From positions 1 to 64,000 of the forward strand of contig JBCBCY010000018.1 of assembly GCA_038530285.1 (NCBI GenBank): a stretch of DNA of 64,000 bases, read 5' to 3'. The position numbers and the translations under genes were made by a program. This stretch comes from JASJAR01 sp038530285 (GTDB lineage Bacteria > Pseudomonadota > Alphaproteobacteria > Rhodobacterales > Rhodobacteraceae). The notes under the pieces are model-generated. The model was given only the letters and a program-made list of their open reading frames with translations, was not told where the DNA came from and ran no database searches. The first letter of the stretch is position 1. Each line of letters starts with the position of its first letter. This document shows positions 44,188 to 52,260 of this stretch, piece by piece.

Positions 44188-44592
44188 TTATTCTGCAGGT
44201 GTCGCTCCAAAGTCAGCCTTGGCGTCCGAGCCAAGGGGGGCGGGTCCGTAGGCATTGTCACCCTCGGTGCCCATCTGAGCGAAGAAATACAAAAGCGCGA
44301 GCCAACCCAGGACCGGCACGAAGGCCAACAACAGCCACCAGCCGCTGCGGTTGGTATCATGCAGGCGCCTGAACATTGCCGTGAAGAACGGCACGCAGGT
44401 CACGACCACGAAGATCACGGTCAGCGGCGGCAATCCAAGAGATGCGCCAAAAATGATACCGTCGAGAAGTGCAAAGGCCACGGCGCCACCGAGTGCGAAC
44501 AGAACGAAGCTCGCCTGTTCGGTCCGCGATGCGCGACCGGAGGTGTCGAAATATCGCTCGAACGCGGATTGTAGCGCTTGGGTGAACGACAT
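44188..44592 (-). CDS. DUF805 family membrane protein
   Basis: This 134-residue protein starts MSFTQALQSAFERYFDTSGR and has about three helices (about 30-50, 55-75, 88-112). The DUF805 hallmarks RASRTEQASF and RRLHDTNRSGWWLLL are present. Function unknown; some relatives sit beside stress or transport genes. ATG 44592 has GAGGAGC upstream. Single-gene unit with its own terminator. Confidence 0.9.
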   Translation of the reverse strand: MSFTQALQSAFERYFDTSGRASRTEQASFVLFALGGAVAFALLDGIIFGASLGLPPLTVIFVVVTCVPFFTAMFRRLHDTNRSGWWLLLAFVPVLGWLALLYFFAQMGTEGDNAYGPAPLGSDAKADFGATPAE

Positions 44593-44697
44593 GTGCTCCT
44601 CGGGGTTGATTGTTTCCGTTGACAGATAGTTAACGCGGCAATCATGGCAAGATCGGGGCACGACCCGGGCGCCTTCAAGGCGTTTTGCGTGTTGGCG

Positions 44698-46068
44698 TCA
44701 GTAGCTGTACTCGGCAAAGACCTTGGTCACGTCACCGTTCCAGTCCGCCTCATACCGCCGCAACAGTTCATCGGCGGGCACCTCGCCGGACGCCAGACTG
44801 TCTTTGAGCGCGTTGAGAAAATGTGTCTCGTCGGGGATCAGCCCGCCCACACCAGGTCGCGCGCGGGCGGCCAGACCGGCTTCGGCGATTTCAACCGCGC
44901 GCTCGGCCAACCCGCGTAGCTTCACGCCCCCCGCCTCGCCCGCCAGGGCATCTTCTGACGCGGCCACGCGCAAGCCTTCGCGGGTTTCAGCGTCAAGGTC
45001 CTTGACAAGATCCCAAGCCGCATCAAGTGCAGTTTGATCGTACAGAAGCCCCACCCAGAAGGCCGGCAAGGCGCAAAGCCGCCGCCATGGGCCACCATCG
45101 GCGCCGCGCATTTCGATGAACCGCTTGATCCGGGCTTCGGGGAAAATCGTCGTCAGATGATCCGCCCAGTCCGACAGGGTCGGCACTTCGCCCGGCAGCG
45201 CGGGCAGACGACCGGTCAGAAAATCGCGGAACGATTGACCCCGCGCATCGATATATGTGCCATCGCGGTAGACAAAGTACATCGGCACGCCCAGTGCATA
45301 GTCGACCCAGGCCTCAAACCCAAACCCGTCATCGAAGACAAACGGCAACATGCCCGTGCGATCGGCATCCAGGTCACGCCACACCCGGCTGCGCCAGGAT
45401 CGGTGGCCATTTGGCTTGCCGTCAAAAAAGGGCGAGTTCGCAAAAAGCGCCGTTGCCACCGGCTGCAGCGCCAGCGCCACCCGCAGCTTCTTGACCATGT
45501 CCGCCTCGGACCCGAAATCGAGGTTCACCTGAACCGTGCAGGTCCGGTACATCATCGATTTGCCCATGGTCCCCACCCGGTCCATGTAATCGGTCATCAA
45601 CCGGTAGCGCCCTTTGGGCATCATGGGCATGTCGTCATGGGTCCAATGGGGGGCGGCCCCCAGCCCGATGAACCCCACACCGATCTCGTCGGCGACGCTT
45701 TTCACTTCTTCGAGATGTGCGTTCACCTCATCACAGGTCTGGTGGATCGTCTCCAACGGCGCGCCAGACAATTCAAGCTGCCCGCCAGGTTCCAAAGACA
45801 CATTCGCCCCATCTTTGACCAGACCGATGATGTTGCCGCTTTCCTCTACCGGCGCCCAGCCGAACCGGTCGCGCAACCCTTCAAGCATTGCCTTGATCGA
45901 GCGCGGACCGTCATAGGGCAAAGGCTTCAACGTATTGCGGCAATAGCCGAATTTTTCATGCTCGGTGCCTATGCGCCAATCGGATTTGGGCTTGCATCCG
46001 GCCTCAAGCCATTCGGCCAGATCTTCGTGCCGCTCGATAGGGCCACCGCCGGATTGTGGAACAGACAT
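44698..46068 (-). CDS. gshA: Glutamate-cysteine ligase (GCS2/plant-alphaproteobacterial type)
   Basis: GshA makes gamma-glutamylcysteine, the first step to glutathione. The 456-residue enzyme has RIGTEHEKFGYCRNTLKPLP (about residues 31-50), SLEPGGQLELSGAPLETIHQ (about 90-109), YRTCTVQVNLDFGSEADM and IEMRGADGGPWRRLCALPAF. This matches the plant-like class rather than E. coli GshA. It follows the membrane protein at 46124 and rsmE on the same strand, a familiar rsmE-gshA order in this family. Confidence 0.96.
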   Translation of the reverse strand: MSVPQSGGGPIERHEDLAEWLEAGCKPKSDWRIGTEHEKFGYCRNTLKPLPYDGPRSIKAMLEGLRDRFGWAPVEESGNIIGLVKDGANVSLEPGGQLELSGAPLETIHQTCDEVNAHLEEVKSVADEIGVGFIGLGAAPHWTHDDMPMMPKGRYRLMTDYMDRVGTMGKSMMYRTCTVQVNLDFGSEADMVKKLRVALALQPVATALFANSPFFDGKPNGHRSWRSRVWRDLDADRTGMLPFVFDDGFGFEAWVDYALGVPMYFVYRDGTYIDARGQSFRDFLTGRLPALPGEVPTLSDWADHLTTIFPEARIKRFIEMRGADGGPWRRLCALPAFWVGLLYDQTALDAAWDLVKDLDAETREGLRVAASEDALAGEAGGVKLRGLAERAVEIAEAGLAARARPGVGGLIPDETHFLNALKDSLASGEVPADELLRRYEADWNGDVTKVFAEYSY

Positions 46069-46123
46069 ATGCGCTTGGCTCCTTGAGCATGTCTCGCGTT
46101 TAGGACTGGCGATTGGCCAAAAG

Positions 46124-46648
46124 TCAATGTGCGGATACGCGCGCGGTGCCTGCCGCTTTGGCCCAGATCATGGTGCGCCCGGGGCGGGCGGCTTCGACCG
46201 CACTTAGCATCGATGCGGTGTTCAACCCCGGAAGTCCGCCGAACACATCGAAAAGAACCTCAGCACCCGCCGCATCAAGCGGTACTGCAAGCCGGGACCC
46301 ATCGGCGGCTTCAAGTTCCCAAACACTTGTGTCAGACCCGACCAGCAGATCGACACCGGACAGCGCCGCCACAGCAATGACCCCGCCTTCGGTGGGGCCA
46401 AAATAGGCCAATCGCCCTTCGTCAAGCGACACCACGCCAAGCCCTTGGCCCCCCCGGCGAAACCGGGCGCGCTGCACACCTGCAACACCCAAAAGCGTGC
46501 CGCCGATGATCAACGCCGCCCCGATAATCTGTGCCGCCAGCGTGCCGGTCAGGGCGAGATATCCGCCCAACAACGCTCCCGCGCCCCCCACCAGGGTTTC
46601 GCGCCAGCGCCAGGCAACGGCCTGCAATTCTGGTCGGACAAAGCTCAT
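46124..46648 (-). CDS. Hypothetical membrane protein between rsmE and gshA
   Basis: This 174-residue protein starts MSFVRPELQAVAWRWRETLV and has two tight helices with a Gly-rich pattern (about residues 18-57, GGAGALLGGYLALTGTL and IIGAALIIGGTLLGVAGV). A soluble C-terminal domain of about 110 residues follows, with LGVVSLDEGRLAYFGPTEGG. It looks like a small inner-membrane protein with a cytoplasmic beta-rich domain. No known family recognised. Lies 55 bp before gshA. Confidence 0.8.
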   Translation of the reverse strand: MSFVRPELQAVAWRWRETLVGGAGALLGGYLALTGTLAAQIIGAALIIGGTLLGVAGVQRARFRRGGQGLGVVSLDEGRLAYFGPTEGGVIAVAALSGVDLLVGSDTSVWELEAADGSRLAVPLDAAGAEVLFDVFGGLPGLNTASMLSAVEAARPGRTMIWAKAAGTARVSAH

Positions 46649-46684
46649 GAATTAAACCTACGCGCAGCGCGGAAGCCTCACAAC

Positions 46685-46716
46685 GTCCCCTTGCCAAAAT
46701 ATCCCCGCCGGAGGCA
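46685..46716 (-). repeat. Terminator-like intergenic repeat, copy C
   Basis: Minus-strand TGCCTCCGGCGGGGATATTTT followed by GGCAAGGGGAC, the same order of parts as copies at 36654 and 50806. It lies 49 bp past the rsmE stop and 36 bp before the next gene on that strand. Confidence 0.6.
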
Positions 46717-46765
46717 CCGGATTTTTCCCAAACATCGCACGTCGTTCTTTCGCAGAAGGTTCGTA

Positions 46766-47482
46766 TCAGCCCCAATCCCCAAGCCGCGTTTGCCAAAAGG
46801 TAAGCGCCGCAACCGCCGCGGTATCAGCCCGCAGGATACGCGGGCCAAGTGCGATGGAATGAGCATGATCAAGACCGCTGAGCTTTGCGCGCTCGGCGTC
46901 CGAAAACCCGCCCTCCGGGCCGATCAGAACCGCCCAGGGACCCCGCGTATCGGGCAGGGTCGCGGTCTGTCCGGCCCGGGTTTCGTCACAGAACATCACG
47001 CGTCGCGCGGTGTCCCAATCCGCCAGAACACGTGTCAAAGGCGTCAGCTCGCCCACCTCTGGCACGAAGGTCCCCCCGCATTGTTCGGCCGCTTCCACCG
47101 CATGGGCCTGCAGGCGGTCCCACTTGATCCGCGCCGTGTTGGTGTGATCCGTCAAGACTGGCAGGATGCGCCGCGCGCCCATCTCGGTCGCTTTCTCGAC
47201 AATGAAATCGGTGCGTTCCTTCTTAATTGGCGCAAACAGAAGCCAAAGGTCGGGGGGCATCTGAACCGGGCGCGTCTGGTCGGACAAAAACAGCGCGCCA
47301 CCGCGTTTGCCGGCCACCGCAACCGTTGCGGCATACTCGCCCGTGACGCCATCAAACACCGCCAACCCGTCGCCGACCCCCAACCGCATCACACCGAAGA
47401 GATAATGCGCCTGCTCCCGCGACAGCGTCACCGATTGCCCTGCCCCCAGGGGCTGATCTAGATAGAGCCGAACCTGTGCCAT
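46766..47482 (-). CDS. rsmE: 16S rRNA (uracil1498-N3)-methyltransferase
   Basis: RsmE methylates U1498 of 16S rRNA. The 238-residue SPOUT protein has an N-terminal PUA-like domain (SREQAHYLFGVMRLGVGD), PIKKERTDFIVEKATEMG (about residues 88-105), and the trefoil knot pieces LIGPEGGFSDAE and LGPRILRADTA (about 186-225). ATG 47482 gives the family N-terminus. Its start codon lies only 9 bp from the divergent ubiA start. Confidence 0.95.
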   Translation of the reverse strand: MAQVRLYLDQPLGAGQSVTLSREQAHYLFGVMRLGVGDGLAVFDGVTGEYAATVAVAGKRGGALFLSDQTRPVQMPPDLWLLFAPIKKERTDFIVEKATEMGARRILPVLTDHTNTARIKWDRLQAHAVEAAEQCGGTFVPEVGELTPLTRVLADWDTARRVMFCDETRAGQTATLPDTRGPWAVLIGPEGGFSDAERAKLSGLDHAHSIALGPRILRADTAAVAALTFWQTRLGDWG

Positions 47483-47491
47483 GATGAAGCG

Positions 47492-48460
47492 ATGACCGAA
47501 ACCGAGCGTCAAATCAACGCCCCCGAAGCAGCGCCTGTCGCAGATGCAGCGCCCGGCAACTGGGTGGATCGCTTTGCCCCAGGTTGGGCGCGGCCTTATC
47601 TGCGCCTGTCGCGGGCAGACCGACCCATCGGGACCTGGCTGTTGCTGATCCCGTGTTGGTGGGGGCTTTTGCTGGCAATGGGCCACACCGGGCAGGCCAG
47701 TTGGTCAGACGCATGGATCGCCATTGGCTGCGCGATTGGTGCGTTCTTGATGCGCGGGGCGGGCTGCACCTGGAACGATCTGACCGACCGCGACATCGAC
47801 GCGCAGGTCGCGCGGACACGGTCGCGCCCCATACCATCGGGTCAGGTCACACCGCGACGCGCGCTCGTCTGGGCCGTGATCCAGTCACTTCTGGCATTCT
47901 TGATCCTGATCACCTTCAACTGGACAGCCATTGGCCTAGGCGTCGCGTCGGTTGCGCTGGTCGCGGTTTACCCCTTCGCCAAGCGCTTCACCTGGTGGCC
48001 GCAGGCATTCCTGGGGCTCGCGATCAACTGGGGTGCTTTGCTGGCCTGGGCCGCGCATACCGGCAGCCTGCACCCCGCACCATTGGCGCTTTACGCCGCC
48101 GGGATCGCCTGGACACTGTTTTACGACACGATCTACGCCTGCCAGGACACCGAAGACGACGCTTTGATCGGCGTAAAATCCACAGCGCGCCTGTTTGAAG
48201 GCAACACCCACCGCTGGTTGAGGTATTTCCTGATGACCACCGTCAGCCTGTTTCTTCTGGCGGTCGTGCTGGCCGCACCCGGCAATATTCTGACCCTCAC
48301 TGTCGCACTTTGCGGCATCTGGGCCATGGGGTGGCATCTGGCCTGGCAATTGCGCTCGCTCAACCCGGAAGACGCAGGTCTTTGTATGCGTTTGTTTCGG
48401 TCCAACCGGGACGCAGGGCTCATCCCGGTCGCGTTTCTTGCACTGTCCCTTTTGGCCTGA
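47492..48460 (+). CDS. ubiA: 4-hydroxybenzoate polyprenyltransferase
   Basis: UbiA attaches the polyprenyl tail to 4-hydroxybenzoate in ubiquinone synthesis. The 322-residue protein has about eight or nine helices and both Asp-rich Mg sites: NDLTDRDIDAQVARTRSRP (about residues 92-110) and DTIYACQDTEDD (about 213-224). Start ATG 47492 gives a ~25-residue non-conserved leader and leaves almost no room for a promoter, since rsmE starts 9 bp away on the other strand. The tail-synthesising enzyme is at 10616. Confidence 0.96.
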   Translation: MTETERQINAPEAAPVADAAPGNWVDRFAPGWARPYLRLSRADRPIGTWLLLIPCWWGLLLAMGHTGQASWSDAWIAIGCAIGAFLMRGAGCTWNDLTDRDIDAQVARTRSRPIPSGQVTPRRALVWAVIQSLLAFLILITFNWTAIGLGVASVALVAVYPFAKRFTWWPQAFLGLAINWGALLAWAAHTGSLHPAPLALYAAGIAWTLFYDTIYACQDTEDDALIGVKSTARLFEGNTHRWLRYFLMTTVSLFLLAVVLAAPGNILTLTVALCGIWAMGWHLAWQLRSLNPEDAGLCMRLFRSNRDAGLIPVAFLALSLLA

Positions 48461-48523
48461 TGGACTATCGCCCCGGCCCTAGGTAGGGTCGCGGCCACAT
48501 CAGACCTGAGACCCCTCAACGCC

Positions 48524-50389
48524 ATGCGCCTTCGCAAAATTTTACTCCCCGGATTTGTCATTCTGCTGGCAGGCGCCGGCGCTGTCTGGTCGGGCATGCT
48601 TGCCGCCGACCGGATTGAGGCGCAATCGGCCCGCGATGTGGCGCGGACCCTTGATTTGGAGGACCTCGACTGGGCGGATGTGTCCACCGATGGGCTGCTG
48701 GTGGCCCTGTCGGGCACCGCCCCGGACGAGGCCACACGGTTTCGTGCAGCCTCAGCCGCTGCTCGGGTCGTAGATGCCGCCCGGCTGATCGACAACATGG
48801 AAGTGCGGGCGCCCGAAGACCTCGACGCGCCGGAATTCTCAATTGAGTTTCTGCGCAATGACGATGAAATTTCGTTCTTTGGGCTGATCCCCGCCGAAGT
48901 GGACCGCGACGCAATTCGCGCCGCAGTGGCGAATGCAACACCGAACGCCAATGTATCTGACCTTTTGCAAACCGCCAATTTTCCAACGCCGGACGGCTGG
49001 CAGGACGCGCTCGATTTCGCGATTGAAGCGCTGGCGGGTTTGCCACGCTCAAAAGTGTCGGCGTCGCCCAGTGCGGTGAGCATCACGGCCATCACCGACA
49101 GCCGCGCAGACCGCGCAAGCACCGAGGCGCGCCTGAACGTGGCCGCCCCGGCTGACATTACACTCAGGCTCGACATTTCAGCGCCGCGCCCTGTGATAAG
49201 TCCCTACACATTGCGCGCCATTCTGGACGACCAGGGTTTGCGCTTTGACGCATGTACCGCTGACAGCCCGGAGGCGCGCAACACCATCCTTGCCGCGGCC
49301 CGAGGGGCGGGTCTGCGCGGCCAGGCCAATTGTTCCATCGGCCTTGGTGCGCCCTCCGCACGTTGGGACGATGCCGCATCGATGGCGATTGTCAGCCTGA
49401 ACCAGCTTGGCGGCGGATCGGTGACATTTTCAGACACCGACGTCACGCTGGTGGCCGCCCCTGGCACCGATGGCGATCTGTTCGACCGGATTGTGGGCGA
49501 GTTGGAAAGTGGCCTGCCGCCCGCATTTTCGCTGCACGGCGTGTTGCCGGACCCCGATAGCGATGGCGCCGACGCGATCCCGGAATTCACCGCCGTCCGC
49601 GCCAAGGACGGCACCGTTGAATTGCGCGGCCGCCTGCCCGATCCGCTGACCCGCACCACCGTTGAAAGCTACGCCAAGTCCCGGTTTGGGGTCGAAGGCC
49701 TGGTCCTGGCCACCCGGCTTGACGGCAATCTGCCCGACGGTTGGCCTGTACGGGTGCTTGCCGGGCTTGAAGCCTTGTCTGAGGTCGTCACGGGATCGGT
49801 GCTGGTTCAGCCCGACTTCGTCGAGGTTAAGGGCGAAAGCGGCAACCCCGATGGCCAGGCCGAAATTTCACGGCTCTTGTCGGAAAAACTCGGCGAAGGT
49901 CAGAACTTCGCGATTGATGTAACTTACGTCGAAGCGCTTGACCCATTGTCCGGGATCCCAACGCCCGAAGAATGCGTCGCCAAGATTGAAACCGTGCAGC
50001 GCGAAATGCCGAAGATCACGTTTGAACCATCCTCCTCCGACATTGAGGCCGCCGGGTTGGAAACCGTGGTCCGGATTGCCGAGGTGCTGCGGGATTGCAA
50101 AACCGTAAGGATCGAGATTGCCGGTCACACCGACAGCCAGGGCCGGGAATCAATGAACCTCAATCTGTCCCAAGCGCGCGCAGACGCGGTGTTGAACGCA
50201 ATCATGGCCGAGCGCGTGCTGACATCGAACCTGTCGGCCAGGGGCTATGGCGAGGTCGAGCCGATTGCCGACAATGAGACCGAAGAAGGCCGCGAAGCAA
50301 ACCGGCGTATTGAGTTTCGTGCTTTGCTGCCAGAGACGCCGGAAACCGAAACGGCGGTTGAGGCGACGCCCGAGGAGACCACCGAATGA
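48524..50389 (+). CDS. OmpA-domain envelope protein with long N-terminal region
   Basis: The 621-residue protein has an uncleaved-looking N-terminal helix (residues 7-27), then about 450 residues of repeated beta-alpha units resembling BON-like modules (for example DLDWADVSTDGLLVALSGTA near 40). It ends in an OmpA C-terminal domain (about residues 500-605) with AGHTDSQGRESMNLNLSQAR and NRRIEF, which bind peptidoglycan. It is anchored in the inner membrane with the OmpA domain in the periplasm, like MotB-type proteins, but lacks a plug or motor partner. It overlaps the next gene by 4 bp. Confidence 0.88.
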   Translation: MRLRKILLPGFVILLAGAGAVWSGMLAADRIEAQSARDVARTLDLEDLDWADVSTDGLLVALSGTAPDEATRFRAASAAARVVDAARLIDNMEVRAPEDLDAPEFSIEFLRNDDEISFFGLIPAEVDRDAIRAAVANATPNANVSDLLQTANFPTPDGWQDALDFAIEALAGLPRSKVSASPSAVSITAITDSRADRASTEARLNVAAPADITLRLDISAPRPVISPYTLRAILDDQGLRFDACTADSPEARNTILAAARGAGLRGQANCSIGLGAPSARWDDAASMAIVSLNQLGGGSVTFSDTDVTLVAAPGTDGDLFDRIVGELESGLPPAFSLHGVLPDPDSDGADAIPEFTAVRAKDGTVELRGRLPDPLTRTTVESYAKSRFGVEGLVLATRLDGNLPDGWPVRVLAGLEALSEVVTGSVLVQPDFVEVKGESGNPDGQAEISRLLSEKLGEGQNFAIDVTYVEALDPLSGIPTPEECVAKIETVQREMPKITFEPSSSDIEAAGLETVVRIAEVLRDCKTVRIEIAGHTDSQGRESMNLNLSQARADAVLNAIMAERVLTSNLSARGYGEVEPIADNETEEGREANRRIEFRALLPETPETETAVEATPEETTE

Positions 50390-50715
50390 ACCGGACCGAG
50401 TTTATCCTGACCACCGCCGCAATCTTGTTTGTGGCGTTTCTTCTGGGCTGGTTCGCCCATTGGCTGGTGTCGCGCCTGACAAGGGTGACACGGTCAGAGA
50501 TGGACGAACTCGACAAGATGGCAAAGTCACTCCACGAGGCGGAAGAAACGCGCGATCAGGCGATCACGTACCAGGAACAGCGCGAGGCCGAACTGACCAA
50601 CCAGCTGCACCAGACCGAAGCGGAGTTGAAGGCCGCGATGGAAGGCCTGCGCGAAGCCCGGCGCGAAGCCGAAGAGCTGCGCGCCTATGTCGAACGGGTC
50701 AACCAGACGATGTGA
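50386..50715 (+). CDS. Single-helix membrane protein with coiled coil, OmpA partner
   Basis: This 109-residue protein has one N-terminal membrane helix (about residues 8-30, FILTTAAILFVAFLLGWFAH) and then a continuous charged coiled coil (about 38-105) rich in Glu, Arg and Leu. The start overlaps the OmpA-like stop (ATGA), so the two probably work together. It is not a recognised family; it recalls the shape of ZapG/YhcB-type envelope proteins. Confidence 0.8.
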   Translation: MNRTEFILTTAAILFVAFLLGWFAHWLVSRLTRVTRSEMDELDKMAKSLHEAEETRDQAITYQEQREAELTNQLHQTEAELKAAMEGLREARREAEELRAYVERVNQTM

Positions 50716-50720
50716 GGGTT

Positions 50721-50757
50721 TGCGCCCCCTACGGGGTCGCGGTGGCGCGGGGGCGCA
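50721..50757 (+). terminator. 9-bp hairpin after the coiled-coil gene
   Basis: TGCGCCCCC (50721-50729) pairs perfectly with GGGGGCGCA (50749-50757), six bases past the stop at 50715. The 19-nt loop is GC-rich. No T-run follows at once; repeat copy D with its T-run comes 49 bp later. Confidence 0.5.
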
Positions 50758-50805
50758 GATGGCCACACTATGGTGTCAATGACACGCATCGAGCCGGTGT
50801 TTGCC

Positions 50806-50840
50806 TGCCTCCGGCGGAGGTATTTTTAGCAAGAGGAAGG
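50806..50840 (+). repeat. Terminator-like intergenic repeat, copy D
   Basis: TGCCTCCGGCGGAGG contains a perfect 5-bp hairpin (CCTCC-GGC-GGAGG) right before TATTTTT, then AGCAAGAGGAAGG. This is the copy that looks most like a mini intrinsic terminator. It lies in the convergent gap before moaE. Confidence 0.65.
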
Positions 50841-50847
50841 CGCTGGG

Positions 50848-51291
50848 TCAGGTTTCCCACCGGGCAAGGGCGGCTTCGTCGTCGTCTTTTGCCGCGACCC
50901 ATATCGCCCCGTTCGCGCCGATCTCTTTTTTCCACAACGGCGCGCGGGATTTCAGGTAATCCATCAGGAAATCGGCCGCGTCGAACGCGGCGCGTCGATG
51001 TGCGGATGCGGTGGCGACCATCATGATGGTTTCACCGACCTGCAGGCGGCCAAAGCGGTGCAGGATCAGCGCATCGGACACATCGAAAATCTCCAGCGCT
51101 TTTGACCGATGAGCTGCAAGCGCCTTTTCGGTCATGGCCGGATAATGCTCGATTTCCATCGCGGTCATGTCGCCGTCGCCGCGCACGATACCGCAAAAGC
51201 TGACAACCGCGCCTGCGCCTTTGGATGATGCCGTGAATGCCGCAAGTTCCGCGCCGGGATCAAACGGACCGTTGAGCAACCGGACCGTCAC
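50848..51291 (-). CDS. moaE: Molybdopterin synthase catalytic subunit MoaE
   Basis: MoaE converts precursor Z to molybdopterin with sulfur from MoaD. The 147-residue protein has the family stretches GAVVSFCGIVRGDGD (about residues 27-41), IEHYPAMTEKAL, HRFGRLQVGETIMMVATASAHRRAAF (cofactor-binding region) and PLWKKEIGANGAIWV near the C-terminus. It follows moaD by 1 bp at the end of the operon uvrC-pgsA-moaD-moaE. Confidence 0.96.
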   Translation of the reverse strand: MTVRLLNGPFDPGAELAAFTASSKGAGAVVSFCGIVRGDGDMTAMEIEHYPAMTEKALAAHRSKALEIFDVSDALILHRFGRLQVGETIMMVATASAHRRAAFDAADFLMDYLKSRAPLWKKEIGANGAIWVAAKDDDEAALARWET

Positions 51292-51292
51292 G

Positions 51293-51541
51293 TCAGCCCC
51301 CTGTCATGGGTGGAAAAAAGGCAACTTCGCGCACGCCATCAAGCGGGGCGGAAAAATCAGCCAATTCCTGATCGAGGGCCACGCGCACGGCAGAGACGTC
51401 TTCAAAAGCCATTGCATATCGCTCTTCACGGGCGCGCAATTCGTCAACCAGGTCAGCAACGGTCGCTGCACGTGTTTCGACCTTTTCACCAGCCAGCCCG
51501 ATGCGTTCGCGCAGCCATGCGAAGTACAATACGTCAATCAT
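51293..51541 (-). CDS. moaD: Molybdopterin synthase sulfur carrier subunit MoaD
   Basis: This 82-residue ubiquitin-fold protein starts MIDVLYFAWLRERIG and ends FFPPMTGG; the C-terminal Gly-Gly carries the thiocarboxylate used by MoaE. The ATG at 51541 overlaps the pgsA stop by 4 bp; a longer opening upstream lies in pgsA and is not the gene. Confidence 0.95.
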   Translation of the reverse strand: MIDVLYFAWLRERIGLAGEKVETRAATVADLVDELRAREERYAMAFEDVSAVRVALDQELADFSAPLDGVREVAFFPPMTGG

Positions 51542-52218
51542 GGTGCGGGGTCCCTTAGGTAGGGCGCCGCCTTGCGCAGGTAGTCGGTGCCCGTGAGCAA
51601 GGTGATGATCGCGGCGATCCACAACAGGCCCACGCCGACCCACCAGCAGTAAAACCACAGATCGCGGATCAGCCGCAGGTTCACCGGGTCGTCACCGCCT
51701 TGCATGATGTCCGACAGAACGCTCTGGTCCATCCCGACGGTACGTTCAAACCACATGTGTTCAAAAATTCCCGTCGCAAACAGGACTGCGATCGCCACCA
51801 TCTGCACAAATGTCTTCCATTTCGCGAGTTTGGTGACCTGCAGCAGGCCCGCAGTATCGCCCAGATATTCCCGCAGACCGGACACGAAAACCTCGCGGAA
51901 GATGATTAGCGTGGCAGCCAGCAGAATCCAGGGGTCCATGCCCAATTGACGATCCGAATTCAGCGCAACAATCGCCAACAGGGCGATCACAACCATGGCT
52001 TTGTCGGCAATCGGATCAAGCATGGCCCCAAGCTTGGTTTCCTGTTTCCAGCTGCGCGCAAGATAGCCATCAAGCCAGTCGGTGAAAGCCGCCCCCACAA
52101 ACAGCGCAAGCGCGAACCAATCCGCCCAGGGCCGGGTGAAGTAGATGAACATCACAACCAGCAAAGGCGCCGCAAGAAGGCGCAGCACCGTCAGGATATT
52201 TGGGACAGTCCAGGTCAC
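51538..52218 (-). CDS. pgsA: CDP-diacylglycerol-glycerol-3-phosphate 3-phosphatidyltransferase
   Basis: PgsA makes phosphatidylglycerol-phosphate. The 226-residue membrane protein has the CDP-alcohol phosphotransferase motif D-x2-D-G-x2-A-R-x8-G-x3-D-x3-D at about residues 47-72 (DWLDGYLARSWKQETKLG, then AMLDPIADK) and about five helices. An insert (about 165-190, GMDQSVLSDIMQGGDDP) precedes the last helices. It is translationally coupled to moaD. Confidence 0.95.
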   Translation of the reverse strand: MTWTVPNILTVLRLLAAPLLVVMFIYFTRPWADWFALALFVGAAFTDWLDGYLARSWKQETKLGAMLDPIADKAMVVIALLAIVALNSDRQLGMDPWILLAATLIIFREVFVSGLREYLGDTAGLLQVTKLAKWKTFVQMVAIAVLFATGIFEHMWFERTVGMDQSVLSDIMQGGDDPVNLRLIRDLWFYCWWVGVGLLWIAAIITLLTGTDYLRKAAPYLRDPAP

Positions 52219-52260
52219 CGCGAATCCTTAGCGCAGCCAGCGCCGCGCAGGAAGGGCCGC

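Noticed and set aside
44668..44690. Small CGCCTT/AAGGCG hairpin followed by TTTT between DUF805 and gshA
   Set aside because: The T-run is on the plus strand, where no gene ends; it does not suit the minus-strand neighbours.
50773..50785. Palindrome GTGTCA-A-TGACAC in the gap before moaE
   Set aside because: Lies between convergent gene ends, not near any start, single occurrence; probably chance or part of a transcript 3' structure.
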